From: Branchipolynoe longqiensis
Lineage: Eukaryota; Annelida; Polychaeta; Phyllodocida; Polynoidae
Direction: 5' to 3'
DNA length: 64,000 nucleotides
Assembly: GCA_030323885.1 (NCBI GenBank)
Contig: CM059193.1
Location: forward strand, 91,885,990-91,949,989
The number at the start of each line of letters is the position of its first letter. Position 1 is the stretch's first letter. A program made the position numbers and the translations under genes. The notes beneath the pieces are model-generated. The model was not told the DNA's origin. It saw nothing but the letters and a program-made list of their open reading frames with translations, and searched no databases. Below are positions 21,841-33,170 of this stretch, in pieces.

Positions 21841-23108
21841 CACCATCTCCCTCCCTCCCTTCCATCTGCCCTCCTCTCCCCCTCCCCCACCCTCCACCCC
21901 ACCCCTTTACCCCTCACCCTCCATTCCCCTTGCCCTCCCCCACCCCAGTCCCCCTTCCTACACCCTTTCCTCTTCCTCTCCACCCTCTCCCCTCCATCTC
22001 TTCTCCCATCCCTCCCTTGCCCCTCCCCCATACCATACCTTTTCTTGTCTCCCCACTTTCCCTTCCCCTGCCCCTCCCCTTCTCTCGCCATCGCTTTCCC
22101 CCCCGCCCCTACATATCCTGGCCTCCCCCGCCCTACAGTATCCTGGCCATCCCCACACCTCCAGTATCCTGGCCACCCCACCCTACAGTAATCCTGGCAT
22201 CCTCCTCCCCTACAATATCCTGGCCCACCCCCCTCCCCTACAGTATCCTGGCCATCCCCCTCCCCTACAACATCCGGCCATCCCCCGCCCCTTCCCCTTA
22301 CCACAACCCTTTCCTTTCGCTCCACTCTCCTTCTCTCCCTCTCCACCCTTTTCCCTCTCCACTCTCCCTTCTCTCCGTCTCCACCCTTTCCCTCCTCCAC
22401 TCTCCCCTTCTCTCCCTCTCCACCCCTTTCCCTCTCCCTCTCCACTCTCTCCCTTCTCTCCTATCCACCCTTTCCCTCTCCACTCTCCTTCTCTCCCTCT
22501 CCACCATTTCCCGCTCCACTCTCCCTTCCTCTCCCTCACCAACCCTTCCTCTCCCACTCTCCCTTCTCTCCCTCTCTCCCCTTTCCCTCTCCACTCTCCC
22601 TTCTCTCGCTCTCCACCCTTTCCCTCTAAACTTCCCTTCCTCCCTCTCACCTCCCTCTTCCCTCTCCACTCTCCCTTCTCTCCCTCTCCACCCTTTCCCT
22701 CTCCACTCTCCCTTCTCTCCCTCTCCACCCTTTCCCTCTCCACTCTCCCTTCTCTCCCTCTCCACCATTTCCTTCTCCCTCCCCTCCTTCCATAGCACAC
22801 CCATTCCCCCTCCCTCATCCTCCCCAATCCCTTCCTTATCCTTCCCCCATCCCTTCCTCCTCCCTCTCACCCCTCTCCCCATCCCTCACTCCTCCCCATC
22901 CCTTCCCCATCCCTCTCTACCCTACTCCTTCCCGCCCACTCCCATCGCCCCAATCCTCCCCTCCCTCCCTCAGCCCTCCCCCTCTCCTCCCTCCCCCCGC
23001 AGCCCTCCCCCTCCCTCCCCTCCCTCCCCTTCTCTCCCATCCCTCTCCCTTCGCCCACACCTTTACCCCCATCCCTCCCCCTCCCTCCCCCCCCCAACCA
23101 TCCACCCC
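21841..23108. repeat. 1.27-kb polypyrimidine tract with 37-bp tandem units
   Basis: The plus strand is almost only C and T. The central part (about 22310-22770) is a tandem array of a unit of about 37 bp with TTTCCCTCTCCACTCTCCC and CTTCTCTCCCTCTCCACC. Near 22090-22290 a different sub-repeat, TACAGTATCCTGGCCATCCC, occurs about eight times. Long frames (Ser/Leu/Pro-rich or Arg/Glu/Gly-rich) follow from composition. Confidence 0.93.
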
Positions 23109-23387
23109 TCAACCGCCTGAAGGGACACCTTATACACAAAGCCCTGACTTGAGTGGTTGAGTTGGGCGGGAGGGAGGGGGTGGGGGGGGGGGAGGTAGGG
23201 TTCTACTAGTTAGCTACAGGTGGTTCTCTCGCTGACCTACTTAATTCCCATTAGAGAACATATAATGGCGTATAGTACACAGTATGCCCTCAGGCTTCCT
23301 CTTTCACTGCTGTAAATTCAGGGAGTTTTCAAACCAACACTCGCACTCACACTCACCTTCTAAATAGGAGTTTTCTATGATGTCTGA

Positions 23388-23692
23388 CTAGTGGGATGGC
23401 CGAATGTGTTGAGCGTCCATCCCCCCTTTTGGTAGATCGTGGGATTCAAACTCAGGGGTTCGTCGAACCCTGGTCGAGTCAAACCAATGACTTAAAAATG
23501 TATACTTGTCGCTTCCTAGCCAGGTGCTCAGCATTATTAGGATAGGGCAAGGACTGGTTGGCTCAGTGTTGGGATAATATGACTGAGTGGGATATCATGT
23601 CATGGTGCTAGCAGCCTGGTCTCCCAGTGTGACAGCATGATAAAGTCGCCATGAGTGCAGTCACAAAACTCCAACAACCAACCAATCATCTA
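23388..23692 (+). mobile_element. SINE-1, full length with a small 3' deletion
   Basis: Head GATGGCCGAATGTGTTGAGC and B-box-like GGTTCGTCGAACCCTGG. The segment between GAGTGCAGTCACAA and AACTCCAACAACCAACCAA lacks about 60 bp of the usual 3' body. Confidence 0.85.
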
Positions 23693-23730
23693 TGATATCT
23701 ACCTGTAAATATTTTTTTAAGTTTTTTTTT

Positions 23731-24392
23731 AAAGTTTCATAGTCTGATGATGGTTTTGGGTTTCTGTCGTATTTTTTTAGATAACTGTATTAGGCTGACG
23801 ACCGTTATCTACCGTACTTTAGTTTGAAGTAACTTTTATTTTCAATGGCTAACTTTGGAGATATTTGAAGTGCAAATATACTACACTGTGGCGGAGTGGT
23901 TAGAGTGTCTGACTTTTTTCTAGGTCGGACTCCTAATCTGAAGGTCAGTGGTTCGATTCCCCGTGCCCCCACCTCTGCCAATTTGGATTTCCACCGCTGT
24001 GTATAACTTACAGCGTCATCAAAGGCCAGTTGCTCTCATACCATGTCTATGTGGTGTGGGAGGTTAAAAATCCCTTGGGTCGGTAAAAGTGCAGGCTTGG
24101 GCTTTCTATCGACAAACTGTCTAATGGTGAAAACAAGTCTATTCAGACTTATCCATGATATGCAGTATAAATCTTCAAGAAACTTCAAAACTAACTTAAT
24201 TTTGGGATGCAAGTCAAAACTCTGACACCTTAGGCTTCCGCAGTAATAGTTTCTATTAGATTAACTTAGTATTGTCTTCTATGCAGCAACAAATGGTTAA
24301 TAAGTGCACAAGTATCTAAGTCGGATATGTAGAATTAGATAAGTGTTTTTGTTTCGAAAATGTCATACTTTAATCAGACTGTGCAGCTTTAA
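23731..24392. mobile_element. Family B element interrupted by SINE-2
   Basis: The left part (TTTCATAGTCTGATGATGGT) and right part (CAGACTGTGCAGCTTTAA) are the two ends of a B element in reversed internal orientation. A SINE-2 occupies 23888-24182. Confidence 0.82.
23888..24182 (+). mobile_element. SINE-2, full length
   Basis: The tRNA-like head resembles a Ser/Leu tRNA (GTGGCGGAGTGGTTAGAGTG, then GTGGTTCGATTCCCCGTG). The body holds GCCAGTTGCTCTCATACCAT and the end is CAGTATAAATCTTCAAGAA. Confidence 0.83.
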
Positions 24393-24820
24393 TGTGCTTT
24401 TGTCAAATGTTTTCTGGAGAGGCTTTTCTTTTTCGTGTTCAAGTAGTTTTATTCAGCTGAATAAAAATGTTTTTAGTGTTAAGGCACTAACTGGTCCTAT
24501 TGGCAAAACAGAGACACCCAATCTAACATAAACTGTGACAAATAAATAAATAAATAATAAATAAATAGTAAATAATAAATAAATAAATAAAAAATGAATT
24601 ATAAATAAATAATAAAAATAATAAATAATAATTAATTAATTAATTTAAAAAAATAAAAAATAAAAAATAAAAAATAAAAAATAAATAATTAATTAGAGCA
24701 AAATGGGAACGAGGCTGCTCTCGATTTGAGTTTTAAACTAAGTCTAATAATCTGTATTATTTAATCAATTCTTTATTAAAAAAATAGCGGGTACTTGAAA
24801 AGAATATTTAAAGAATATAT
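24393..24820. other. AT-rich spacer with AAT-type microsatellite
   Basis: 24538-24690 is made of AAATAAATAAT-like repeats. The rest lacks recognisable features up to the broken 5' end of the RTE-like retrotransposon. Confidence 0.7.
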
Positions 24821-27411
24821 TTGAAGAAGTCCATTGCCACCACAATGATTGGATTCTGGCCAGTATCTGACAAAATTATTATGATGAAGCTGAGGGGAAA
24901 ACCGTTCAATATAAACATTCTGCAAGTTTATGCACCAACCTCAGATCACAATGATGAAGAAGTCAACGAGTTCTATGACAGCATCAAAAAGGTAATGGAA
25001 TACACCAAGTCTGGAGAAATAACAATTGTTATGGGCTATTGGAATGCAAAAGTTGGAGAACAACATGAATATCCAGTAACAGGAAGATTTGGCTTAGGTG
25101 AGAGAAATGATCGTGGTGAATACTTGATAAATTTCTGTTTGACATAAAAACTAGTAATTGCTAACACCTTATTTGAACATCCAAAGAGAAGACTATATAC
25201 ATGGAAGAGCCCTGGTGATGTATATCGGAACCAGATCGATTACATTCTTGTCAACCAACGATATCGAAATTGTATAAAAAAGGCAAGGACATATCCAGGT
25301 GCTGACATATGTTCGGATCATAATCCAGTAGTAATCAGTATGGTAGTGAAATTGAAACAGCAGAACAAAATTAAAAACAACATTCAAATGGATATGAACA
25401 TGTTAAAAGATGCAAAATACAGAACTAAGTATAATGTCTCTGTTCATAACAAATTCAGTGTACTGATGAATGAAGAAACTCCTCAGAGAGAGTATAACAA
25501 CATTGAAATGGAATGGGAAGCTCTCAGAGAAAGCATGGTCAAGTCAGCAGAGGAGGTGTTACCAAATAAAAAACGAGAGACAAAGCAATCATGGATGACG
25601 CAAACCATACTAGAATAGTTGGCAGAAAGGAAGAAAGTGAAAACCACTGATCCACTTAAATAGAAACACCTGAAGAATGAAATAGAAGATGAATGCAAAA
25701 AAGCTAAAGACGAATGGTGGAATAAGAAGTGTGAAGTAGTGGAACAACTTGAGTCTCAACATCGTTCAAGAGAGATGCACAAGAAAGTGAAAGAGATAAC
25801 AGGTCAAGGATACAGACAGAGAAGCAGTAAATGTATCAAGAACAAAGATGGCAAAATGCTCTTTGAAGAAGATGAAATAAAGTCCAGATGGGAAGAATAT
25901 GTAAACAAACTATACAATGATGACATAGGGAACCCACCCACAATTGAGAAAGAAGATGGGAATATTATATTAGTATCAGAGGTTGAGAAGGCTATCAATG
26001 ATCTAAAGTCAGGTAAGGCTCCTGGAAGTGACCAGATAACATCAGAAATGATAAAAGGACTAGATGAAGTGGGGATTCAAATCATTCATAAGCTAGTAAA
26101 TGACATCTATGAGACTGGATTTATACCATTGAATATGAATGAATCCATATTTGTACGACTTCCAAAGAAGCTAAAACCAACATTGTGTACTGAGTACAGA
26201 ACACTAAGCCTGATGAGTCATATGTTGAAGATGATCCTGAAAATAATTTTACTGAGAAACAGACAGAAAATTGAAGAACAAATCAGTAACGTACAAAGTG
26301 GGTTTATATCTGGAAGAGGTACACATGAAGGGATTTTCAATATGAGAATGATTTGTGAACGTTATTGTGAAATGAACCAGGATGTTTATGCCTGCTTTAT
26401 TGACTATGAGAAGGCCTTCGACCGAGTCAATCATGAAATGTTAATCAAATGTTTACAAGATATTGGTGTCAATGGCAAAGACATTAAACTAATTGTGAAC
26501 TTATACTGGACACAACGTGCATTTATAAAAATGGAGCAGGGCCTATCGGATGAAGTTATGATTAAACGAGGAGTTCGACAGGGGTGTGTATTGTCACCAT
26601 GTCTATTTAACCTGTACACAGAGATGATTTTCAGACACATTGAAGATTGCAAGGGAGTGACAATAGGTGGCATGAACATCAACAATCTTAGATATGCCGA
26701 TGACAGTGTAATACTAGCAGACAGTGAGAAAAACCTACAAGATATAGTGAATAGAATCAATAAAGCTGGAATACTATTCAACATGAAGATGAATGCCAGG
26801 AAGACCAAAACAATGGTTATAAGTAAAAAGACAGATAAACCAAATGTCAATATAACCATAGATGGCACAAACATAGAACAAGTATCCGAATTCATATATC
26901 TCGGACAAAAGATTACAAATGATGGGAGATGTGAGGAAGAAATTAAAAGAAGGATAACAATAGCCCGAACAACATTCTCCAAAATGTATAGAGTGTTAAC
27001 ATCAAGTAAGATATTAATACAAACAAGGAAGCGTATTCTTCAGTGTTATGTGTGGTCTACTCTAATGTATGGGGCAGAGACATGGACAATCTCTAAGAAA
27101 ATGTACAAACGTTTAGCAGCATTTGAGATGTGGACTTATCGAAGGATGATGAAAATATCATGGACAAAGAAGATCACCAACAAAGAAGTTCTCAGAAAAA
27201 TTAAAAATAAGAAAAGCTATACCATACATTGTTGGAAGGGAAGGTGAATGGCAGCAGAGGGAGAGGGCGAGGGCGACCAAGAACATCATCGTTTACAAAT
27301 ATTTCACAGTGGACAGGCTTGAATTATTCACAGTCCATCAGAACAGCACACCAGCGGGACAAGTGGAGAACCATTGCATCCAACCCTCGACTAGAGGACG
27401 GAACTATTGAT
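24821..27411 (+). pseudogene. RTE-type endonuclease-reverse transcriptase, inactivated
   Basis: Endonuclease part (24821-25340): QVYAPTS and GRFGLGERNDRGE are RTE/BovB signatures. The normally conserved GDWNAKVG reads GYWNAKVG, so the catalytic Asp is replaced by Tyr. In-frame stops occur at 25145 (TAA), 25616 (TAG) and 25661 (TAG), after which the same frame continues. Reverse transcriptase (about 25960-27000): KAPGSDQI, FIDYEKAFDRV, GVRQGCVLSPCLFN and the catalytic YADD at 26693-26704 are intact. The C-terminal region has LMYGAETWT. A frameshift near 27240 moves the last 60 codons, with GRGRGRPR, to another frame. Few disablements suggest a fairly recent copy. Such proteins nick target DNA and prime cDNA synthesis there; this copy could not do so alone. 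Confidence 0.88.
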
Positions 27412-27420
27412 TGATTGATT
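24821..27420 (+). mobile_element. RTE/BovB-like non-LTR retrotransposon, 5' truncated
   Basis: Encodes the rear part of an APE-type endonuclease and a complete-looking reverse transcriptase. It ends in a short tandem tail, ATTGATTGATTGATT (about 27405-27420), as expected for RTE elements. The first part of the endonuclease domain is missing, which is the usual result of aborted reverse transcription. No target duplication was identified. Confidence 0.85.
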
Positions 27421-27524
27421 TTGCTTCTTCGATTAAGAATTTATGTGGTGACTTCATTTACCCGGCCTTTCGACACTTTTTCTAACGGATTTTCATTTTC
27501 AGCAGCCCTGTCTCGAGTAGAACC

Positions 27525-27702
27525 CTGGTCGAGTCAAACCAGTGATTTAAAATTGGATACTTGTCGCTTCCTAGCCAAGCGCTCAGCATTATTAGGAGAG
27601 GGCAAGGACTGGTTGGCTCAGTGTCAGGATAATGTGACTGGGTGGGATATCAGGTCATGATGCTGGTGGCCTAGTCTTCTCGTGTGGCAGCTCTATAACT
27701 GC
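27525..27702 (+). mobile_element. SINE-1, both ends truncated
   Basis: Starts at the B-box region (ACCCTGGTCGAGTCAAACC) and stops at GGCAGCTCTATAACTGC, where the V5 element begins. Confidence 0.78.
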
Positions 27703-27705
27703 TTA

Positions 27706-28110
27706 GACCCCAGTCACACCAGGCTTGCGACCATTTGTGACCACTAGTGACCAAAAAAACTTCAACATCAGTCGGAAACCTGCTTGCGACCAAAGCAGAA
27801 AATGTGAGGAAAAAAAGTAGGCGACTGATCAGGGAAGACTGGTTGGTGATCGGTTGGCAATCAGTTGGCTATCCGTTGGTGATCGGTTGGTGTTCGGTTG
27901 GCGATTGCTTGGTGATCGCTTGGTGATGAGTTGGCGATGGGTTGGTGATGGGTTGGTGATTGTTGGCAATCAGTTGGCAATTGGTTAGTGATTGTTTGAT
28001 TGGTTTGCAATTGGCTGGCGATTGGTCAGCAACTAATGTGTGACTGGTTTGTGACTGATCGACGTTTGATTGCAGATGAATCGTACAACCAATTGCGACT
28101 CCTCTAAGAC
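27706..28110. mobile_element. V5: PIF/Harbinger-like element, right end eroded
   Basis: GACCCCAGTCACACC is preceded by TTA (27703-27705). The arm repeats GGTTGGTGATCGGTTGGCGA variants for about 250 bp; the other arm shows GCTTGCGACC. The right terminus is unclear, and the placement at about 28110 is a guess. Confidence 0.6.
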
Positions 28111-28232
28111 TAGGGAAGACTGGATGGCGTTGTTTAAGGTAGTGACAAGTTACTCCTGCAGCCCGACATTCTGTGAGCAGGGATGATAAATTACGCTATC
28201 AAAAAGGTGTCAGATGGTTGGGTTATGGACAT

Positions 28233-28514
28233 CAATGGACATCTGACTTTTTTCGGGTCAGACTCCTAATCTGAAGGTCGGTCTTTCGATTCCCCGTGCC
28301 CCCACCTCTGCCAATTTGGATTTCCACCGCTGTGGATAACTTACAGCGTCATCAAAGGCCAGTTGCTCTCATACCATGTCTATGTGGTGTGGGAGGTTAA
28401 AAATCCCTTGGGTCGGTTAAAGTGTAGGCTCGGGCTTTCTATCACAAAACTGTCTAATGGTGAAAACAAGTCTATTCAGACTTATCTATGGTCGGCAGTA
28501 TAAATCTTCAAGAA
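28233..28514 (+). mobile_element. SINE-2, head truncated
   Basis: Begins within the tRNA head (ATCTGACTTTTTTCGGGTC). The B box is altered to GTCTTTCGATTCCCC. The body and 3' end CAGTATAAATCTTCAAG are complete. Confidence 0.8.
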
Positions 28515-28544
28515 AAATCAATTCCCAATCTAAATAGCTAAATA

Positions 28545-28835
28545 TGACATACTTATATTGTACATCCTGCTACTTTTGAAGTCGAGATTTTATGAAATCA
28601 TGTGCATTAATAGACCTTAAAAGTTGAATGGAGAGCATCCAGTGACTACCATCTTGGTATGATGGCATTCTCTTCTCATTCCGCAACTCTACGCCTGTAG
28701 AGTTTAACACTGGTGACTGGAACCAGTGCCTCTACAGGTTATTTACAGTGGACTGTTATCAAAACACTTTTTGCTCGGAATTAAACATGGTTGTCGCTTA
28801 CCTCTACTGACCGGCGGCGAATATTTTACCTAGTT
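28545..28835. mobile_element. Diverged relative of family E
   Basis: GCTACTTTTGAAGTCGAG, TTAAAAGTTGAATGGAGAGC, ACCATCTTGGTATGATGGCA and TTCTCATTCCGCAACTCTAC line up in order with the E core. The CACCCGGTAC termini and 9-bp duplications are absent, so this is an old or different subfamily. Confidence 0.5.
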
Positions 28836-28864
28836 TTCGACACGTGACAATCTGCTAACTGAAA

Positions 28865-29684
28865 AGGCCCTGTCACGCTACGACATTTCCCACCAACGCG
28901 CGTCGACGTGTTGCCTTTTTGGTCGAAACGTCGGTACACGTCCGGTACGTTACCGGCGCGTTTCCGGCGCGTCGGTACACGTTGAGGGGTAGAAACGTGT
29001 GAATCGACATGTCGGCGGCCGTCGGCGCGCGTCAGGTCATGCCAATCGTTTTGTTCTTGCAAAACTGTTGGCGCGCAGCGACGCGCTCCAACGGGTTGGA
29101 GGGCGCGTAACGGATGCGTTACCAACACGTCGATACACGTTGCCGGCACGCCGGCAGTACGCTGGCAGAACCTTGATCAACGTCACTTAACGTTGGCCTT
29201 TTTTTCGCCAAAAATGCGACCGTTCCGTCACCGCATCGGCAACGTCCCATCGACAGGTAGTGGGCGCGCCATTGGCGTTGCTCCAGCGTTTCTCGGCGCA
29301 TTGGACGTGTTGCCGGCGCGCCTGGACACATTGTCGGCGGGTGTGGATGCGCTGCCGGTGCGTCCTGACGTGTTGGTGGCGGGTATGTACGCGTTGACAC
29401 ACTACTAACACGACACCAACGCGCCATCCCCACGCCGTCAACGCGCCGACAGCGTGCCGACAACACGCCGATAACATGCTGGGAACCCGCTGGCGGGACG
29501 TTGACATGTTGTTCCACCGCACGTCGAAACCCATTGGCCGTGCGCCAAAAACACGCCATTGACACGCTGCAACCCGTCAAACTTTCTCCCACAACGCCGA
29601 AAAGTTGGACGTTTCTCAAAGGGTTGCAAATATTTTGCGCGTTGCCGGCACGCTGGTGAGAAATGTCGTAGTCTGACAGGGCCT
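28865..29684. mobile_element. V6: PIF/Harbinger-like element, very CpG-rich
   Basis: AGGCCCTGTCACGCTACGAC and GTCGTAGTCTGACAGGGCCT are inverted termini. The right flank is TAA and the left is AAA. Some 800 bp of arms consist of ACGCG, GTTGCCGGCGCG and CGTCGGTACACGTT variants on both strands. Six-frame reading gives Arg/Val-rich peptides that reflect the motif; none is a transposase. Confidence 0.8.
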
Positions 29685-29937
29685 TAAGTCATTAGCTTGA
29701 CTCGCTTGGGAATTGGTTGACTACATGATATTCCAGCCCATGGCAGAAAGGCGTACGTAGGAAGTCTAGCTCCTACATCATGCAGGGAATGCTTTGCTTA
29801 CATGCATATATATGCGCAATTCTTAGAAAAGTACTACCACATGTAAGTTCTTTCACTCCCTCTGTGAGAACCGGAAGTAGTTACACAGAAGCGTCAATCT
29901 GTGATAATGAGGAGGGTATTGAACCAGCAGCAACGGT

Positions 29938-30690
29938 TGGTTAGTTAGTTGTTGGAATTATATATCCTGGCAACATCTAAATTCATATCAGGATGGGTAC
30001 CAACTTTTGACAGTGCACACTCATGCGACGTTATAATGCTGCCCCACTAGGAGACCAGGCCACCAGCACCATGACCCGATATCCCACTCAGTCACATTAT
30101 CCTGAAACTGAGCTAACCAGTCCTTGCCCTATCCTAGTAATGCTGAGTGCCAGGCTAGGTAGCGACTAGATAAAGGATTAACCCGGTACTCACAGTACAC
30201 GGGTGAATACCAGCCTTATATTTAAATGGTCTAAAAAGCGGGTTAATGAAATGAGAGCCTAATTTCACAATCTAAGAAGCAACATTTATTCTTTGTATGT
30301 GTCATCATATTTACCTGCTACTTTTGAGTTGGAAAATATAATAAAACATATACTTTAATGCAATTTAAAAGTGAAATCGACGGCGTTCTCTGGCCACCAT
30401 CTTGTCTTTTTGCATTCTCTCCCATTTCACCAAATCTGTGCCAATATATGTAGCCATTTGATCATGGAACCACAGTTTCTACTTCCTGTTCCATACTAAA
30501 GCTATTTTCGCCCGTATTTAGACTACGTTGTCATTCACCCATGTACCACAAGTACCGGGTGAATCTTTCATCTAGGTAGCGACAAGTATCAAGTTTGTGT
30601 GTCATTCGTTTGACTCGACCGGGAATTGAACTCGCACAGGAGGCCTGAGCTCTACCGATTCGGCCATCGCGCCCAGTCCCAGCCGTGAAT
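29938..30690 (-). mobile_element. SINE-1 split by an E element
   Basis: The tail and body (GTTGGAATTATATATCCTGG to CAGGCTAGGTAGCGAC) are followed after the E insertion by the duplicated GGTAGCGAC and the tRNA head with CTCTACCGATTCGGCCATCG. Confidence 0.87.
30167..30574. mobile_element. E2: Mutator-like MITE with 9-bp duplication
   Basis: TAGATAAAGGATTAACCCGG to CGGGTGAATCTTTCATCTA, flanked by GGTAGCGAC at 30158-30166 and 30575-30583 inside a SINE-1, which independently confirms the element borders. Confidence 0.92.
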
Positions 30691-30693
30691 GTG

Positions 30694-30735
30694 GGAGGGG
30701 TTGGGGTTGGGGGTTGGGGGTTGGGGGGTACTGAT
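30694..30735 (+). other. G-quadruplex-prone TTGGGGG tract
   Basis: GGGAGGGGTTGGGGTTGGGG continues as two more G5-6 blocks, giving at least four G runs separated by two Ts. No gene context makes a function likely. Confidence 0.5.
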
Positions 30736-30817
30736 GTAGTAGGAAATACTAAAGTGGGAGATATTTTAAATCCTCTTGTGGCCTCTGTGTCGTCAATTAT
30801 CATAAAAGAATATTCTA

Positions 30818-31158
30818 GTTGCATAGTTTGATGCTTTTAAGTTTGTGTGATATTTCTTGTTAAATTTATTTAGATTCATCACTATGAATATACTTTACTT
30901 AATAATTGAAGAAACTTTTATTTTAAAGGATTCATTTTGGAACTATTCAAACTGCAAACATGCTAAATTAATATTGGCATGCACACCAAAATGACGGACA
31001 TAGGCTTTGTTTACCCAATTGTTTAGCCCAGCAGCGTATCACAGAAGCACCAAAAGACAGTGAATATTTAATGAGTGTTCCAGTATCTAAATTGGGTACA
31101 CAGGATGATATCTTTTAATTCTGAAAATTTGATGCCTCAATGGATAATGCGTCTTTAA
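30818..31158. mobile_element. Family B element, diverged
   Basis: TTGCATAGTTTGATGCTTTT at left. Inside are TTATTTTAAAGGATTCATTT, CAAACATGCTAAATTAATAT and CCAGTATCTAAATTGGGTAC; the right inverted end is eroded. Confidence 0.7.
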
Positions 31159-31226
31159 GATAATGATGACAAAAAGTAAATAGAAGATGGATTGTAATAA
31201 CCATAGCTTACTTTATGTCGTCCGTC

Positions 31227-31532
31227 TCCTTTTTTTTTCTTGAAGATTTATACTGCCTATCATGGATAAGTCTGAATCGACTTGTTTTCACCATTAGACA
31301 GTTTGTCAATAGAAAGCCCAAGCCTACACTTTTACTGACCCAAAGGATTTTTAACCTCTCGCACCACATAGACATGGTATGAGAGCAACTGGCCTTTGAT
31401 GACGATGTAAGTTATACACAGCGGCCAGAATTCCAAATTGGCAGGTGGGGGCACAGGAATCGAACCACTGACCTTCAGATTAGGAGTCCGACCTAGAAAA
31501 AGTCAGACACTCTAACCACTGTGCCTCAGAGA
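31227..31532 (-). mobile_element. SINE-2, full length
   Basis: T-rich left end (TTTTTTTTCTTGAAG) is the 3' end. The tRNA-like head at right reads TCTAACCACTGTGCCTCAG. The body is in the order expected for SINE-2. Confidence 0.83.
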
Positions 31533-31628
31533 ACACCATCTCCTGTTTTAGGAGATTGGGGGCTTGTGGTTTCAAACCCTGTTCAAGTCAAACCAATGAC
31601 TTAAAAATTGATACTTGTCTCTTCCTAG

Positions 31629-32058
31629 CCATACATATATATATGGCTTGGCCCATGCTTGAGGGCAGGTAATTATAGACATAGGGATGATTGGCAGGTC
31701 TGGGTGTGAGCCAGTTCAGGGCCTGGCTCTCTGCTGAGGTAGGGGTCAATGCACAGAGGGGTCAAGGTTGGTGGTGGCCACAGGTCAACTAGCTCTGGTG
31801 ATGGGCAGACCACTGGTGGTCATGGTAACCAGAAATGCTGAGTCCCTATTGGAGGAACTGGGAATGCTGTGTGAAGTGAATGGCATGATCCTATGCCAAG
31901 AATCCATGTACTATATATAATAAACCAGAGGGCTGGACTCTCTTACACTTTACTCTCTTCCTTTCTCTTTGTCTGTATTGTTTTCCTCATAGCCTACGTA
32001 CACAGCCACAGATCCGAGCATTGGTTTCTACAGCTTGATTCCATCTGCGTACCACTTT
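31629..32058. other. Unassigned; LTR-like features
   Basis: Contains TACTATATATAATAAACC (TATA and AATAAA-like) at about 31910 followed by a pyrimidine-rich stretch ending in CATAGCCTACGTACACA. This may be a decayed LTR; no duplicated flank or primer-binding site is seen. A SINE-1 scrap lies just to the left at 31553-31628. Confidence 0.3.
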
Positions 32059-32400
32059 GACCAGACGGGATGGCCGAATGAGTTTAGCGTCCGTCTCCAG
32101 TTTGTGTATATCATGGGATTCGAACCCACAGGTTCGAACCCTGGTCAAGTCAAACCAATGACTTATCAATTATCGCTTCCTAGCCTAGTCCTCGGCATTA
32201 TTAGAACAGGGCAAGGACTGGTTAGCTCAGTGTCAGGAAAACGTGACTGAGTGTGATATCACTTATCAGGACATGGTGCTAGTGGCCTGGTCTTCCATTG
32301 GGTCAGCACTATAAAGTCGCCATGAGTCTGCACTGTCACAAGTCAGTACCCGTCCTGATATGACCTTAGATGTTTCCAGGACGTAAAACTCCCAACAACC
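32059..32400 (+). mobile_element. SINE-1, full length
   Basis: Head CGGGATGGCCGAATGAGTTT, tandem B-box-like ATTCGAACCC and GGTTCGAACCC, body and tail AACTCCCAACAACCAACTT. Confidence 0.88.
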
Positions 32401-32493
32401 AACTTAGGCTACACCTGACAATCCCAAGCTCGGCCCGTGTTCTGCTATGAATATAATCGGATTGTGCACCCTTAATGTGTGCACCCTAAAACC

Positions 32494-32900
32494 TAGATAA
32501 AAGATTCACCCGGTACTTGTAGTACACGGGTGAAGACCAGCCTTATATAAATACGGGCGAAAATAGCGTTAGTATGGAACAACATGTAGAATGCCTGGCA
32601 CCAGTGTCAAATGGTTACTTATATCAGTACAGAGTTGGTGAATGAGAGAGAATGCAAAAAGACAAGATGGCGGCCAGAGAACGCCGTCGATTTCACTTTT
32701 AAATCTGATTAAACTAGATATTATATTATATTTTTCAACTCAAAGGTAGCGGGCTATCAATAAGACGTATGTAAAGAATAAATGTTGCTTCTTAGATTGT
32801 GAAATTAGGCTCTCAATTCTTTGACCTGCATTTTCGACAGCTTTTACATAGGGTTGGTTTGCACCCCTACTGCAGCAGTACGGGGTGAATCTTGTATCTA
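32494..32900. mobile_element. E3: Mutator-like MITE with 9-bp duplication
   Basis: TAGATAAAAGATTCACCCGG to GGGGTGAATCTTGTATCTA, flanked by CCTAAAACC at 32485-32493 and 32901-32909. The inner palindrome GTACTTGTAGTAC lies just inside the left end. Confidence 0.93.
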
Positions 32901-32924
32901 CCTAAAACCCTGATCGCCCCAATG

Positions 32925-33170
32925 TGTGCACTCCTCACCGACTCGACCAGAACCAGACCCGACTGTCGGCCACGACGGAGAATCGGCACCCAAGTCGGGT
33001 TCATTCGTCCCTGTTAGAGTCGACCATTGCCGGTACTCAGTCGAAAAGAAAGCGCGCCAAGGCCGGGTCACGTGACGAGGCTCGGCCAATGGGCGGGCAG
33101 CACGGCGCGGTCACGTTCGCTGTGTTTGATAAAGGGCGGGAAAGTAGTGGGCGTGAAGTCGTCTATCAAC
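32925..33170 (+). promoter_or_regulatory. Candidate CpG-rich promoter
   Basis: About 250 bp unlike its AT-rich surroundings. It holds many CpGs, the E-box TCACGTGA (about 33066), CCAATGGGCGGG (CCAAT plus GC box, about 33084), GGGCGGGAAA (E2F-like, about 33134) and GTGGGCGTG (KLF-like, about 33148). It is followed at once by CAACATGGCCGCC, which matches a good start context and resembles a YY1-type initiator. The combination is typical of housekeeping promoters. It is not part of any repeat family seen here. Confidence 0.5.

Noticed and set aside
21930..23120. 396-codon Ser/Pro/Leu-rich plus-strand protein
   Set aside because: The frame is open because the strand has almost no purines, so stop codons cannot form.
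23888..23965. A genuine tRNA gene (Ser/Leu type)
   Set aside because: The A- and B-box strings are good, but the same head is followed by the same 200-bp body at 28233, 31227 and 47155, so it is a SINE head. The GGCCGAATGAGTTGAGC heads were rejected as tRNA genes for the same reason.
25483..26982. Minus-strand frames across the RTE-like element
   Set aside because: They are shadows of the reverse transcriptase gene and have no motifs of their own.
30696..30730. Telomeric TTGGGG repeats
   Set aside because: Only a few irregular units with G runs of four to six; internal to the contig and not a telomere.
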